Assembly (NCBI GenBank): GCA_902786725.1
Contig: CADADP010000004.1
Location: forward strand, 40,371 to 104,370
Reading direction: 5' to 3'
Origin: an uncultured Bacteroidales bacterium
Lineage (GTDB): Bacteria; Bacteroidota; Bacteroidia; Bacteroidales; Muribaculaceae
Length of the DNA: 64,000 nucleotides
In this document: piece after piece, positions 50,719 through 59,113 of the stretch
How the letters are laid out: each line of letters begins with the position of its first letter
How positions within the stretch are numbered: the stretch's first letter is position 1
Program-made: the position numbers and the translations under genes
The notes under the pieces: model-generated
Database searches by the model: none
What the model was told of the DNA's origin: nothing
What the model saw: only the letters and a program-made list of their open reading frames with translations

Positions 50719-53505
50719 TTATTCACCCATCAGCTGATTTGCCAAGCTGGTTACGTCGGTGATGTCAACCTCGCCGTCGCCGTTCATGTCGGCAGCATCC
50801 TTACTGAATCCGCTGGGAGTGTCACCCATCACGTGATTAGCCAATGCCACCACGTCGCTAACATCCACATTACCGTCACCGTTAGCGTCGCCCTTGGTGA
50901 TGCCGTCTTTCAGCTCGTGGCTGATAGTGTTCTCTGCAAGGTTGAATGCCACATACAGCTTGTACGGACCACCTGCGGGAACTGTCACAACGTAGTTGTT
51001 CTCATAGCCTGCAGGCCATTCGCCTTGTTCCCATGAGTGGTTCTTCACCACCTTGAACTGAATCTCATACTCTTCTTCAGCGCTGAAGTTAGCGGAAGTC
51101 CACTCATACAGACCTGATTCTGCGTTGAGAGCCATTTCTGTTGCAGGATTTGTAGCATCCCACTCATTCTCTCCGAAGATAGCGTCGTTACCTGCAATAG
51201 AGTAAACGTCGGTTACAACGGCACCGTTCAGCACAGCGTTGATTTCCTTAGAATCGGCGTCAAATGTAATAGACAGAGTGTAAGGACCACCTGCGGGAAC
51301 AGCTACATAGTAGTTGTCAGTAGGCCAAGCGCCTTCGTCCCAGTTGTGGTTCTTCACCACCTTGAACTCAATCTTGCTGTCAGCCTCAGAGCTGAACTCA
51401 GCCGAAGTCCAAGTGTAAAGGCCTTCTTCTGTCAGGGTCATGTCGTTAGCAGCCAGTGCCTGGTTCCACCACTCACCGAATACTGCGTCCTCAGTCTTGC
51501 CTTCAACGTAGTCGCCCAGACCACCAGCCACTGTGTAAGTGTCGGCAACAATCGGAGCACCTTCGAGAACGTGAGTTATTTCCTTGGTCTCAGCGTTGAA
51601 TGTAACTGTCAGATAGTAAGGACCGCCTGCAGGAACTGCTACAGAGTAGTTGTCAGTTGGCCATGCGCCTTCGTCCCAACTGTGGTTCTTCACCACCTTG
51701 AACTCAATCTTAGAATCAGCCTCACTGCTGAATGGAACCGAAGACCAAGTGTAAGTTACCTCATCGGTGCCGAGAGTCATCTCGTTATCAGCCAGATTCA
51801 GATTCCACCATTCACCGAATACAGCGTCCTCAGTCTTGCCCTCTACGTAGTCACCGAAGCCACCAACCACTGTGTAAGTGTCAGCTACAACGGGAGCACC
51901 GTTCAGGATGTGACGTATTTGCTTTGTCTCAGCGTTGAATGCAACATACAGAGTGTACGGGCCACCTGCCGGCAGAGCCACTGTGTAGTTGTTCTCATAG
52001 CCCTCGGGGTAAGAAACGTTCCAACTGTGATCCTCAGCGATCTTGAGCTGAATCTCACCAGCCTCAGTTGCGCTGAACTCACCCGAAGTCCACTCATACA
52101 GGCCGGCCTCGGCGTTCAGTGTCATGTCGTTTGCTGCGAGAGTCTCGGCCCACTCAGTGCCGAATACGCTTGCGGGAGCACCCACCACTGTGTAAGTGTG
52201 CTCGCTCGAAGACTCACCATTCAGGTTGGCGCTTATTTCCTTAGAATCGGCGTCAAATGTAATAGACAGAGTGTAAGGTCCACCCACGGGCAGAGCCACC
52301 TCAAAGTTGTTTGCCGGATAAGCCACAGTCCAAGCGTGGTCTTCCACAACCTTGAACTCTATCGTGCCTGGCTCAGTTGCGCTAAACTCACCCGAAGTCC
52401 ACTCATACAGTCCGCTCTCGGCGTTCAGTGTCATGTCGTTTGCTGCGAGGGTCTCGCTCCACTCAGTGCCGAATACGCTCGCGGGAGCTCCGGCCACTGT
52501 GTAAGTGTGCTCGGTAGAAGCCTGGCCATCGTATGCGGCGGTGATTTCCTTTGTCTCGGGGTCAAATGTGATGGTCACTGTGTAAGGACCTCCTGCGGGG
52601 ATGTTCAGTACCCAGTTTTCTGCGGGATAAGCCACATTCCAAGAATGGTCTTCCACCACCTTGAACTCAACTGGCTCGGCATCCTCTAAGCTGAATTCGC
52701 CCGATGTCCAAGTGTAAAGCCCGTTCTCCAGAGTCATGTCTGTGCTGGCGTTTGCTGCGTCCCACTCAGCACCGAAGATTGCGGCGTTGCTACCGGCAAT
52801 CGAATAAGTGTGCTGGATCGGTGTGGCGCTGTTCAGCGTGGCGTTAACGGCCTTAGTCGTAGCGTCGAACGTTATGGTCAGCGTGTACGGGCCACCCACG
52901 GGAGCGGTTACTTGCTTGTCCTGCGACGGATAAGCCTCACCCCATGAGTGGTCAACCACAACCTTGAACATAATTGACATAGCTTCATCAGTCACTTTAA
53001 ATTCGCCCGAAGTCCAAGTGTAAAGCCCGTTTTCCAGCGTCATGTCTGTGCTGGTGTTCGTCGGGTCCCACTCTGCGCCGAAGATGCTCTCGGGTGCTCC
53101 GGCAATCGAGTAAGTGTGAGTCACTTCGCCTGCGGTTCCGGTCTTGGTTACCTCGGCGCTTGCCGTCTCGTTACCGTCGAATGTGTAAACCACCTTGTAC
53201 TTGGCGGTCTCTGTTACGTTGATAACGAAGTTGCTACCCTTGTCGTTGCCACCGGTCTTGATCCAGTTGGAGGTGCCATCAGTGACGAGCCACTCGTAAT
53301 TGGTTCCAACTTCCAGGGTGCAGTCGGTCACCTCCAGTTTGTAGGTGCCGTCCTGCTGCTGTGTCATTTGGTTTACGCTTGCAGTGTGATTCCAAGTCTG
53401 GCCATTCAAAATGGCTCCTGACCCTGAAACATACCATGCAGCGTTAGCATTGAAAGCTGTAACAGCCATCAACACAGCCATGATTGTTGAGAAAAAATGT
53501 TTCAT
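50719..53505 (-). CDS. Secreted modular repeat protein A: seven ~100-residue modules plus dockerin
   Basis: A 928-residue exported protein. Signal peptide (residues 1-22, ending NANA), then a divergent N-terminal module (WYVSGSGAILNGQTWNHTAS). Seven tandem modules of 98-115 residues follow, each starting [HD]TY[ST][IV][AV]G, then FG.EW, GLYEWTSGEF, FKVV.DHSW, YP, [AV]P.GGPYTL.[IV]TF and a K[EA][IV].A.LN end. Modules 5 and 6 carry an insertion (GDYVEGKTEDAVFGEWW). The C-terminus is a two-repeat dockerin-like Ca2+-binding domain (GDANGDGNVDVSDVVALANH and DMNGDGEVDITDVTSLANQL). The module pattern recalls SusE/SusF- or X25-type starch-binding domains, which is inference. First of three paralogues. 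Confidence 0.8.
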   Translation of the reverse strand: MKHFFSTIMAVLMAVTAFNANAAWYVSGSGAILNGQTWNHTASVNQMTQQQDGTYKLEVTDCTLEVGTNYEWLVTDGTSNWIKTGGNDKGSNFVINVTETAKYKVVYTFDGNETASAEVTKTGTAGEVTHTYSIAGAPESIFGAEWDPTNTSTDMTLENGLYTWTSGEFKVTDEAMSIMFKVVVDHSWGEAYPSQDKQVTAPVGGPYTLTITFDATTKAVNATLNSATPIQHTYSIAGSNAAIFGAEWDAANASTDMTLENGLYTWTSGEFSLEDAEPVEFKVVEDHSWNVAYPAENWVLNIPAGGPYTVTITFDPETKEITAAYDGQASTEHTYTVAGAPASVFGTEWSETLAANDMTLNAESGLYEWTSGEFSATEPGTIEFKVVEDHAWTVAYPANNFEVALPVGGPYTLSITFDADSKEISANLNGESSSEHTYTVVGAPASVFGTEWAETLAANDMTLNAEAGLYEWTSGEFSATEAGEIQLKIAEDHSWNVSYPEGYENNYTVALPAGGPYTLYVAFNAETKQIRHILNGAPVVADTYTVVGGFGDYVEGKTEDAVFGEWWNLNLADNEMTLGTDEVTYTWSSVPFSSEADSKIEFKVVKNHSWDEGAWPTDNYSVAVPAGGPYYLTVTFNAETKEITHVLEGAPIVADTYTVAGGLGDYVEGKTEDAVFGEWWNQALAANDMTLTEEGLYTWTSAEFSSEADSKIEFKVVKNHNWDEGAWPTDNYYVAVPAGGPYTLSITFDADSKEINAVLNGAVVTDVYSIAGNDAIFGENEWDATNPATEMALNAESGLYEWTSANFSAEEEYEIQFKVVKNHSWEQGEWPAGYENNYVVTVPAGGPYKLYVAFNLAENTISHELKDGITKGDANGDGNVDVSDVVALANHVMGDTPSGFSKDAADMNGDGEVDITDVTSLANQLMGE

Positions 53506-53634
53506 AAATCTTTTAAGTTTTTAAATAAAGATTGGTTATTGTTTAAGTTATAAAAATGTTTAAAAAGTCAGTGTTAATGCGGTCTTCCGGTGTTTCCCTC
53601 GGTTTTGCCGTTTATGTGCTTCATTAGTAGCATA

Positions 53635-53666
53635 CAAATTTACGAATTTTACGCCGCCTGAACAAA
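53635..53666 (-). promoter_or_regulatory. Promoter of repeat protein A
   Basis: Minus-strand TTTG (53663-53666), 20 bases, TAAATTTG (53635-53642); leader about 125 bases. The 416-base gap between A and B holds this promoter and the terminator of B. Confidence 0.68.
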
Positions 53667-53861
53667 TTTTTTTCAAAAAAACGCACTTTTTCTGCGCAAT
53701 CGTTTGCATCTCGCGCGAACTTATGAATTTTTACAATTCGGATACCTCAACCAGTTAAAGAGAACATTATTATTTGTTCTCTGATTTTTGGTCCATTATC
53801 GATAATTCGGGTGCCATTAGTGACCATTTATATAGAAAGTCCCCTACTCAATACAAGCAGA

Positions 53862-53887
53862 GGAGGCACCACACTTGTGGCACCTCC
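53862..53887 (-). terminator. Hairpin after repeat protein B
   Basis: GGAGG..CCACA pairs with TGTGG..CCTCC; in the leftward RNA two G-U pairs complete a 12-bp stem. It is 35 bases after the stop of B. Confidence 0.65.
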
Positions 53888-53921
53888 CCATTATCATTCA
53901 GCGTCTCTACTGCTGTCTCTC

Positions 53922-55097
53922 TTATTTCACCACCTTTGTGGCCTGCTTGCTGCCGTCGGCATATGTGGTAACCACCACGTTCACGCCTTGGAACGGCTCG
54001 GCGCTCTCCACGCCCAGCAGGTTGTAGTACTTCACGCCGGCCACGGCCTTGTCAGCATTCAGGTCGTTAACGCCCGATGTCTTGATTGAACCGAATACTT
54101 CACCGGTCTCATTATTGAAGTAAACAGTCAGCTCGTAGCTCCCGGCCGACTCCACAGCCACCTGATAGTTCTCTGCGGGCCATGCTGTGCTCCATGCGTG
54201 ATCTTGAACCACCTTGAACTCAATCAGGCCCTCTGCTGCAGCGCTGAACGCCTTCTTGAACTCATACAGGCCACCGCTGTTGAGCGTCATGTCGTTCGCT
54301 GTCTGGCTCGGATCCCACTTCGTGGTGAAGATGTCGTCGGCACTCAGAGCATCGCCCTCGCCCCACGAACCGGCCACAGTGTATGAGTGGTTAATCACAC
54401 CACCCGATTTCAGGTCGGCGCCCACACTCTTCGTGTTGGGGTCGAAAGTGATAACCAGCGTGTAAGGGCCTCCCACAGGTGCGTTGAGCACGTAGTCGCT
54501 TACGGGATATGCCTCACCCCAAGCGTGGTCAACCACAACCTTGAACTTAATCTCCAGGTCGGCGTCGCTCACCGAGAATTCGCTCGAAGTCCACTCATAC
54601 ACACCGCTTGAGTTCTTGCTCATGTTGGTGCTGGTGTTCGTCGGGTCCCACTCTGTGCCGAAGATGCTCGCGGGAGTACCTGCGATAGAGTACTCATGCG
54701 TCACTTCGCCTGCGTCACCTGTCCTTACCACATCGGCCGAGGCCACGGGTGCCTCAAGGCTTCCGTTGAACTTGTAAGTCACGGTGTACTTGGCGGTCTC
54801 TGTAACGTTGATGGTGAAGTTGTCGCCCATGTCGTTGCCACCGGTCTTAATCCATGCGCCACCTTGCCCATCGGTAATCAGCCACTGGTAGGTAACACCG
54901 GTCTCAAGAATACAGTTCTCAACCACCAGCTTGAACGAACCGTCGCCCTGCTGGGTCATCACGTTCACTGTGGATGTGTGATTCCATGTCTCTCCGTTCA
55001 GGATAGCGCCCGAACCCGATACAATCCATGCTGCGTTGGCGTTAAATCCGGCCATTGCCATCAGCACGGTAAGAATTGCTGTGTAGAAATGTTTCAT
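53922..55097 (-). CDS. Secreted modular repeat protein B: two modules and sorting-type tail
   Basis: A 391-residue paralogue of protein A. Signal peptide (ending NANA) and N-terminal module (WIVSGSGAILNGETWNHTST) are nearly identical in plan to A. Two modules follow: HEYSIAGTPASIFGTEW to GGPYTLVITF, and HSYTVAGSWGEGDALSADDI to GSYELTVYF; the second has an insertion at the same place as A modules 5-6. The last 50 residues (GVNDLNADKAVAGVKYYNLL to ATKVVK) resemble a type IX sorting or cell-surface-anchoring tail and are the same as in protein C apart from the last residue. No clear promoter was found; a weak one or readthrough is possible. Confidence 0.78.
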   Translation of the reverse strand: MKHFYTAILTVLMAMAGFNANAAWIVSGSGAILNGETWNHTSTVNVMTQQGDGSFKLVVENCILETGVTYQWLITDGQGGAWIKTGGNDMGDNFTINVTETAKYTVTYKFNGSLEAPVASADVVRTGDAGEVTHEYSIAGTPASIFGTEWDPTNTSTNMSKNSSGVYEWTSSEFSVSDADLEIKFKVVVDHAWGEAYPVSDYVLNAPVGGPYTLVITFDPNTKSVGADLKSGGVINHSYTVAGSWGEGDALSADDIFTTKWDPSQTANDMTLNSGGLYEFKKAFSAAAEGLIEFKVVQDHAWSTAWPAENYQVAVESAGSYELTVYFNNETGEVFGSIKTSGVNDLNADKAVAGVKYYNLLGVESAEPFQGVNVVVTTYADGSKQATKVVK

Positions 55098-55343
55098 AAA
55101 TTCTTAGAGTTTAATTGTTGTTGGTTAATGTTTGATATTTATTTAAAGTTTTGTGTCTTAGCTGGTTAGTGTGTTAGATGCGGCCCACTCGGCCACCATC
55201 TTACTTTTCAAGCTATAAAATTACTGCTTTTTGAATAAGTGGCCAAATTTTTTAAGATTTTTTTATAAAATCATACCCGAAACTAACCTTAATTAAGCAA
55301 CTCTGTCATACACATTTAGTCGCCATCCGGCCTCGCGAAACGT

Positions 55344-55379
55344 AGGCGGGACCGATGCCGCCTCGCGTCAGTCCCGCCT
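55344..55379 (-). terminator. Hairpin after repeat protein C
   Basis: AGGCGGGAC / GTCCCGCCT, perfect 9-bp stem, 18-base loop, about 105 bases after the stop of C. The rest of the 387-base B-C gap is AT-rich and featureless near B. Confidence 0.7.
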
Positions 55380-55484
55380 TGCCTCGGATTCTCCTGCCGT
55401 CATAATGCCGACGGCGTGAGAAATATGGTTTTTGATTGCTTAACTTTTCAGATCTTGGCTCATCTAAGGGCTGTCAATGCCGCT

Positions 55485-57587
55485 TTAGCGAACCACCTTA
55501 GTGGCCTGCTTGCTGCCGTCGGCGTATGTGGTAACCACCACGTTCACGCCCTGGAACGGCTCGGCGCTCTCCACGCCCAGCAGGTTGTAGTACTTCACTC
55601 CGGCCACTGCCTTGTCGGCGTTCAGGTCGTTAACGCCTGTCGCTATCTCCGATGTCGCGCTTATACCCTTGCTTGCGGCGTCGAATGTGATGGCGATGTT
55701 GCTCTTTTGGTCGGTGGGCACTTCCATCGTGTAATTATCGGCGGGATAAGCGTTCTCCCAGTTACCGTCTTCCACCACTTTAAACTTGATGGTGGTCATG
55801 TCACCCTCGGCGCGCTTGCGCACGTTCTGGCCCTTAGCCGGAGCCGAATTGCTGCTTGCCGGTTTGTAGGTGACGTTCAGCGTGTAGATGCCGTTGCCCT
55901 GGTGCACCAGCGCGTTGTTAGTGTCGTTGATGTCCCATTCTGAGCCGAATGCCTCAACCGGTTCGCCGGCCACCACGTATGAGTGCGCGCCGTTGAGTAC
56001 TGCGCCCACCGCGTTGCCGTTGGGGTTGAATGTCACAGTCAGAGTGTAGGGGCCGCCTGCTGGCAGGTTCAGATTGTAGTTGTCGGCGGGATAAGCCTCA
56101 CCCCATGAGAAGTTCTTCGCCACCTTGAACGAGATGCTACCGTCCTCGGCTTGGTTGAACTCGGCCGATGTCCAGCGATATAGTCCGTCGGTGCCCTGAG
56201 TCATCTTGGTGTTGAGGTTCTTCACGTTCCAGTCGCCGCCCAGGATGTCTGTGCTGCCGCCCACCACCGAGTAGGCCACGTCGGCGCCGTTAACTGTTCC
56301 GCTCACTGCGTTGCCGTTGGTGTTGTAGGTAACTGTCAGGGTGTAGGGGCCACCTGCAGGAACAAACACATACTGGTTGTCGCCAGAGGGATATGCGCTG
56401 TCCCATGAGTGGTTCTCTATCACTTTGAACTCGATGAAGCCGTCGGCCGCCTGGTTAAAGTTGCCCGATGTCCACGAATACACGCCGCTCTCGCCCTCGG
56501 TCATCTCGGTAGAGGTTTCGGTAGCGCTCCAGCTTGCGCCGAACAGTGTGGCGTCGCTTCCGGCCACCGAGTAGGTGTTAGTGATAACTGTCTCGGAATT
56601 GAGCTCGGCATTCACCTCCTTCGAATCGGCGTTGAATGTTACCGTCAGTGTATATGGGCCACCCACAGGAGCGGTTAGGGTGTAGTTGTCGCTCGGGTAA
56701 GCCTCGCCCCAAGCGTGGTCAACCACTACTTTAAATCCTATCGCGAGGGCCTGATTCTCAACGCTGAATTCGCCCGATGTCCACTCATAGAGTCCCGTAT
56801 CAGAGTTGAGCGTCATCTCTGTCGATGTGTTGGTCTCACTCCAGCTTGCGCCGAACACGCTCTCGGGGGTACCCGCGATTGAGTAAATGTGAGTGATTGG
56901 GGTGGCGCTGTTCAGCGTGGCGTTAACGGCATTCGTCGTAGCGTCGAACGTGACGGTCAGGGTGTAAGGACCACCCACGGGAGCGGTTACTTGCTTGTTC
57001 TGCGATGGGTAAGACACAGCCCAACCGTGGTCTCGCACTACTTTAAACTCAATTGTCTTGGCTTCACCGCTCACCGAGAATTCGCCCGATGTCCACTCAT
57101 AGAGTCCGGTCTCGGTGTTGAGCGTCATCTCGGTCGATGTGTTGGTCTCACTCCAGCTTGCGCCGAAGATGTCGGCTGGGTTACCGGCAATCGAGTAAGT
57201 GTGAGTCACTTCGCCTGCACTTCCGGTTTTGGTGGTGGTAACCTCGCATTTAGCGGTTGACACAGTGTAGGTGTAAAGGATGTCATACACACCATTCTCG
57301 CTTACCGAGAACGAAGCGTTGCTGCCTGTCTTTGGCCAGTACTCTGTCCAAGAGCCCTTTTCCACTATTTTATACTCGTAGTTTGTGCTTGCTTCCAGTG
57401 TAGCATTGCTCACTGTGAGCGTGTAGGTGACTCCACCATCACTGGTGCTCATCACGTTGGCGGTCGAATTGATGTTCCAATTCTCTTCATTGCAGACAAT
57501 GGGAGAGCCTACCACCAAATAAGTCGCCGCATAACTCGACATCGAGAATGCCACAACCATCATAATCAGTGTAAAGAATTTCTTCAT
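55485..57587 (-). CDS. Secreted modular repeat protein C: five modules and sorting-type tail
   Basis: A 700-residue paralogue of A and B. Signal peptide (MKKFFTLIMMVVAFSMSSYA), a divergent N-terminal module (YLVVGSPIVCNEENWNINST), then five modules beginning HTYSIAGNPADIFGASW, HIYSIAGTPESVFGASW, NTYSVAGSDATLFGASW, VAYSVVGGSTDILGGDW and HSYVVAGEPVEAFGSEW. The fifth is looser and has a basic, low-complexity insertion (NSAPAKGQNVRKRAEGD). The 50-residue C-terminal tail is shared with B nearly letter for letter, at DNA level too. The aromatic pair W (EWTSGEF and DH.W) is kept in almost all modules, as expected for ligand-binding surfaces. Function is not established. Confidence 0.78.
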   Translation of the reverse strand: MKKFFTLIMMVVAFSMSSYAATYLVVGSPIVCNEENWNINSTANVMSTSDGGVTYTLTVSNATLEASTNYEYKIVEKGSWTEYWPKTGSNASFSVSENGVYDILYTYTVSTAKCEVTTTKTGSAGEVTHTYSIAGNPADIFGASWSETNTSTEMTLNTETGLYEWTSGEFSVSGEAKTIEFKVVRDHGWAVSYPSQNKQVTAPVGGPYTLTVTFDATTNAVNATLNSATPITHIYSIAGTPESVFGASWSETNTSTEMTLNSDTGLYEWTSGEFSVENQALAIGFKVVVDHAWGEAYPSDNYTLTAPVGGPYTLTVTFNADSKEVNAELNSETVITNTYSVAGSDATLFGASWSATETSTEMTEGESGVYSWTSGNFNQAADGFIEFKVIENHSWDSAYPSGDNQYVFVPAGGPYTLTVTYNTNGNAVSGTVNGADVAYSVVGGSTDILGGDWNVKNLNTKMTQGTDGLYRWTSAEFNQAEDGSISFKVAKNFSWGEAYPADNYNLNLPAGGPYTLTVTFNPNGNAVGAVLNGAHSYVVAGEPVEAFGSEWDINDTNNALVHQGNGIYTLNVTYKPASSNSAPAKGQNVRKRAEGDMTTIKFKVVEDGNWENAYPADNYTMEVPTDQKSNIAITFDAASKGISATSEIATGVNDLNADKAVAGVKYYNLLGVESAEPFQGVNVVVTTYADGSKQATKVVR

Positions 57588-57718
57588 TTTTTTTGAAAGG
57601 TTTTAGTTAATATAAAGTTTTTTTGTGTCTGGTTTTCGTTCCTTGTGCTTTGTGTATTCACTTTTGTGTGTAGATGCCGTGCCGATGATTCGCTCATCGT
57701 CGCCGCGGAATCCAATCG

Positions 57719-57726
57719 CAAAGTTA
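57719..57726 (-). promoter_or_regulatory. Candidate -7 box for repeat protein C
   Basis: TAACTTTG on the minus strand, about 130 bases before the start; no well-spaced -33 element. With the opposite box below, it is what the 338-base divergent gap holds. Confidence 0.45.
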
Positions 57727-57887
57727 TAATAGAATAAGGCGCAACGGGTTAGAATAGCAAAAGTTTTCAGTAAAAAAAGAACGCAAACGTTTGCAATAGG
57801 CTATTTCGAACTCTATTTTTTCAGCGAAATCCCGGTCCGCTAAACAAGAAAAACTCCGCTAAATTTCGCTTATCTTAAGTTAATTCT

Positions 57888-57895
57888 TAACTTTG
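57888..57895 (+). promoter_or_regulatory. -7 box of the symporter-dgt operon
   Basis: TAACTTTG, 30 bases before the symporter ATG; the -33 region reads TTTCG, a weak match. Confidence 0.5.
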
Positions 57896-57925
57896 TGGCT
57901 GGGAATAAGCAAAATGATACTCTAA

Positions 57926-59113
57926 ATGACTAAGAAGATATTTTTCAAACCGGGATTGCTGTGGCGCGCTGTGATTGCCATCGTGCTGGGAGTTCTGCTC
58001 GGCGGTGTGTCGCCTCAATGGGCCGTGCGCGCTATGCTCACGTTTAATTCGCTCTTTGGCAATCTGCTGCAGTTCTTCATCCCGCTCATCATCGTGGGAC
58101 TGGTCACGCCGGCAATCGCCGAGCTGGGCCGTGGAGCCGGCCGACTGCTGCTTATCACGGTTATTATGGCGTATGGCGACACGGTTTTCGCCGGCTATTT
58201 CTCTTATTTCACCTCTGCCGCTATGTTCCCGAGGCTGGTTGACGTGGGCTCTGGAATGGAGTCTCTTGCATCATCAGCGTCTCTCGAACCGTTTTTCACT
58301 ATCGCCATCCCGCCCATGCTCGATGTGATGTCGGCTCTGGTGTTCTCGTTTCTTGTGGGACTGGGCATCACGCATTTCTCGCTTTCCACGCTCCGTGGGG
58401 TGTTCACTGAGTTTAAGCGGATAATCGCGCAGGCCATCGAGTGGATAATCGTTCCGCTACTGCCTGTCTATATATTCGGCATTTTTCTCAATATGTCGTT
58501 CTCGGGCCAGGCTTGGCGAATGGTAACGCTATTTGTGGAAATAATCGGCGTGATTTTCGCCATGCATGTGCTCTTGCTCCTGCTTCAATTCTGCGTTGCC
58601 GGTGTTGTGACGCGCCGCAATCCGCTTAGGCTGCTGGCCGGGATGATGCCGGCCTACTTCACGGCTCTAGGCACGTCGTCGAGCGCGGCCACCATCCCGG
58701 TTACGCTTCGGCAGACTCTCCGAAACGGCGTTAGTGAGCAGGTGGCAGGCTTTGTGATACCGCTCTGCGCCACCATACACCTCTCGGGGAGCGCGCTGAA
58801 AATAACCGCTTGCGCCGTGGCACTGATGCTCATGCAGGGCGTCCCGTTCGACACAGGGTTGTTCACCGGATTCATTTTGCTACTGGGCGTGATGATGGTG
58901 GCAGCGCCGGGTGTGCCCGGTGGAGCCATTATGGCGGCCTTGGGCGTGCTGTCGTCGGTACTGGGCTTCGACTCGGCGCAGCAGGCGCTGATGATAGCTC
59001 TCTACATCACTATGGACAGCTTTGGCACCGCCTGCAATGTCACCGGTGACGGAGCTATCGCCCTAATTGTGGATAAACTTAAAAATCGGAAAGAAAATGA
59101 TGAACTGGGATAA
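57926..59113 (+). CDS. Dicarboxylate/amino acid:cation symporter
   Basis: A 395-residue DAACS-family carrier for C4-dicarboxylates or acidic amino acids driven by Na+ or H+. It has the family's membrane pattern and signatures: QFFIPLIIVGLVTPAIAELG, the re-entrant serine-rich loop TALGTSSSAATIPVTLRQ, HLSGSALKITACAVALML (usually NMDGTA-like), APGVPGGAIMAALGVL, and DSFGTACNVTGDGAIALIVD in the last helix with the Asp/Asn that bind substrate and ion. The protein is slightly shorter than GltP. Its last 17 bases overlap dgt. Confidence 0.92.
   Translation: MTKKIFFKPGLLWRAVIAIVLGVLLGGVSPQWAVRAMLTFNSLFGNLLQFFIPLIIVGLVTPAIAELGRGAGRLLLITVIMAYGDTVFAGYFSYFTSAAMFPRLVDVGSGMESLASSASLEPFFTIAIPPMLDVMSALVFSFLVGLGITHFSLSTLRGVFTEFKRIIAQAIEWIIVPLLPVYIFGIFLNMSFSGQAWRMVTLFVEIIGVIFAMHVLLLLLQFCVAGVVTRRNPLRLLAGMMPAYFTALGTSSSAATIPVTLRQTLRNGVSEQVAGFVIPLCATIHLSGSALKITACAVALMLMQGVPFDTGLFTGFILLLGVMMVAAPGVPGGAIMAALGVLSSVLGFDSAQQALMIALYITMDSFGTACNVTGDGAIALIVDKLKNRKENDELG

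Noticed and set aside
51346-52689. 447-codon plus-strand frame opposite repeat protein A
   Set aside because: It repeats with the same period as the modules on the other strand and is explained by their repetitive, stop-poor complement. No start site or promoter supports it.
50719-57587. CRISPR-like periodic repeats
   Set aside because: The repeats are about 300 bases, coding and divergent, with no short spacer structure. No CRISPR array or cas gene was seen anywhere in the window.
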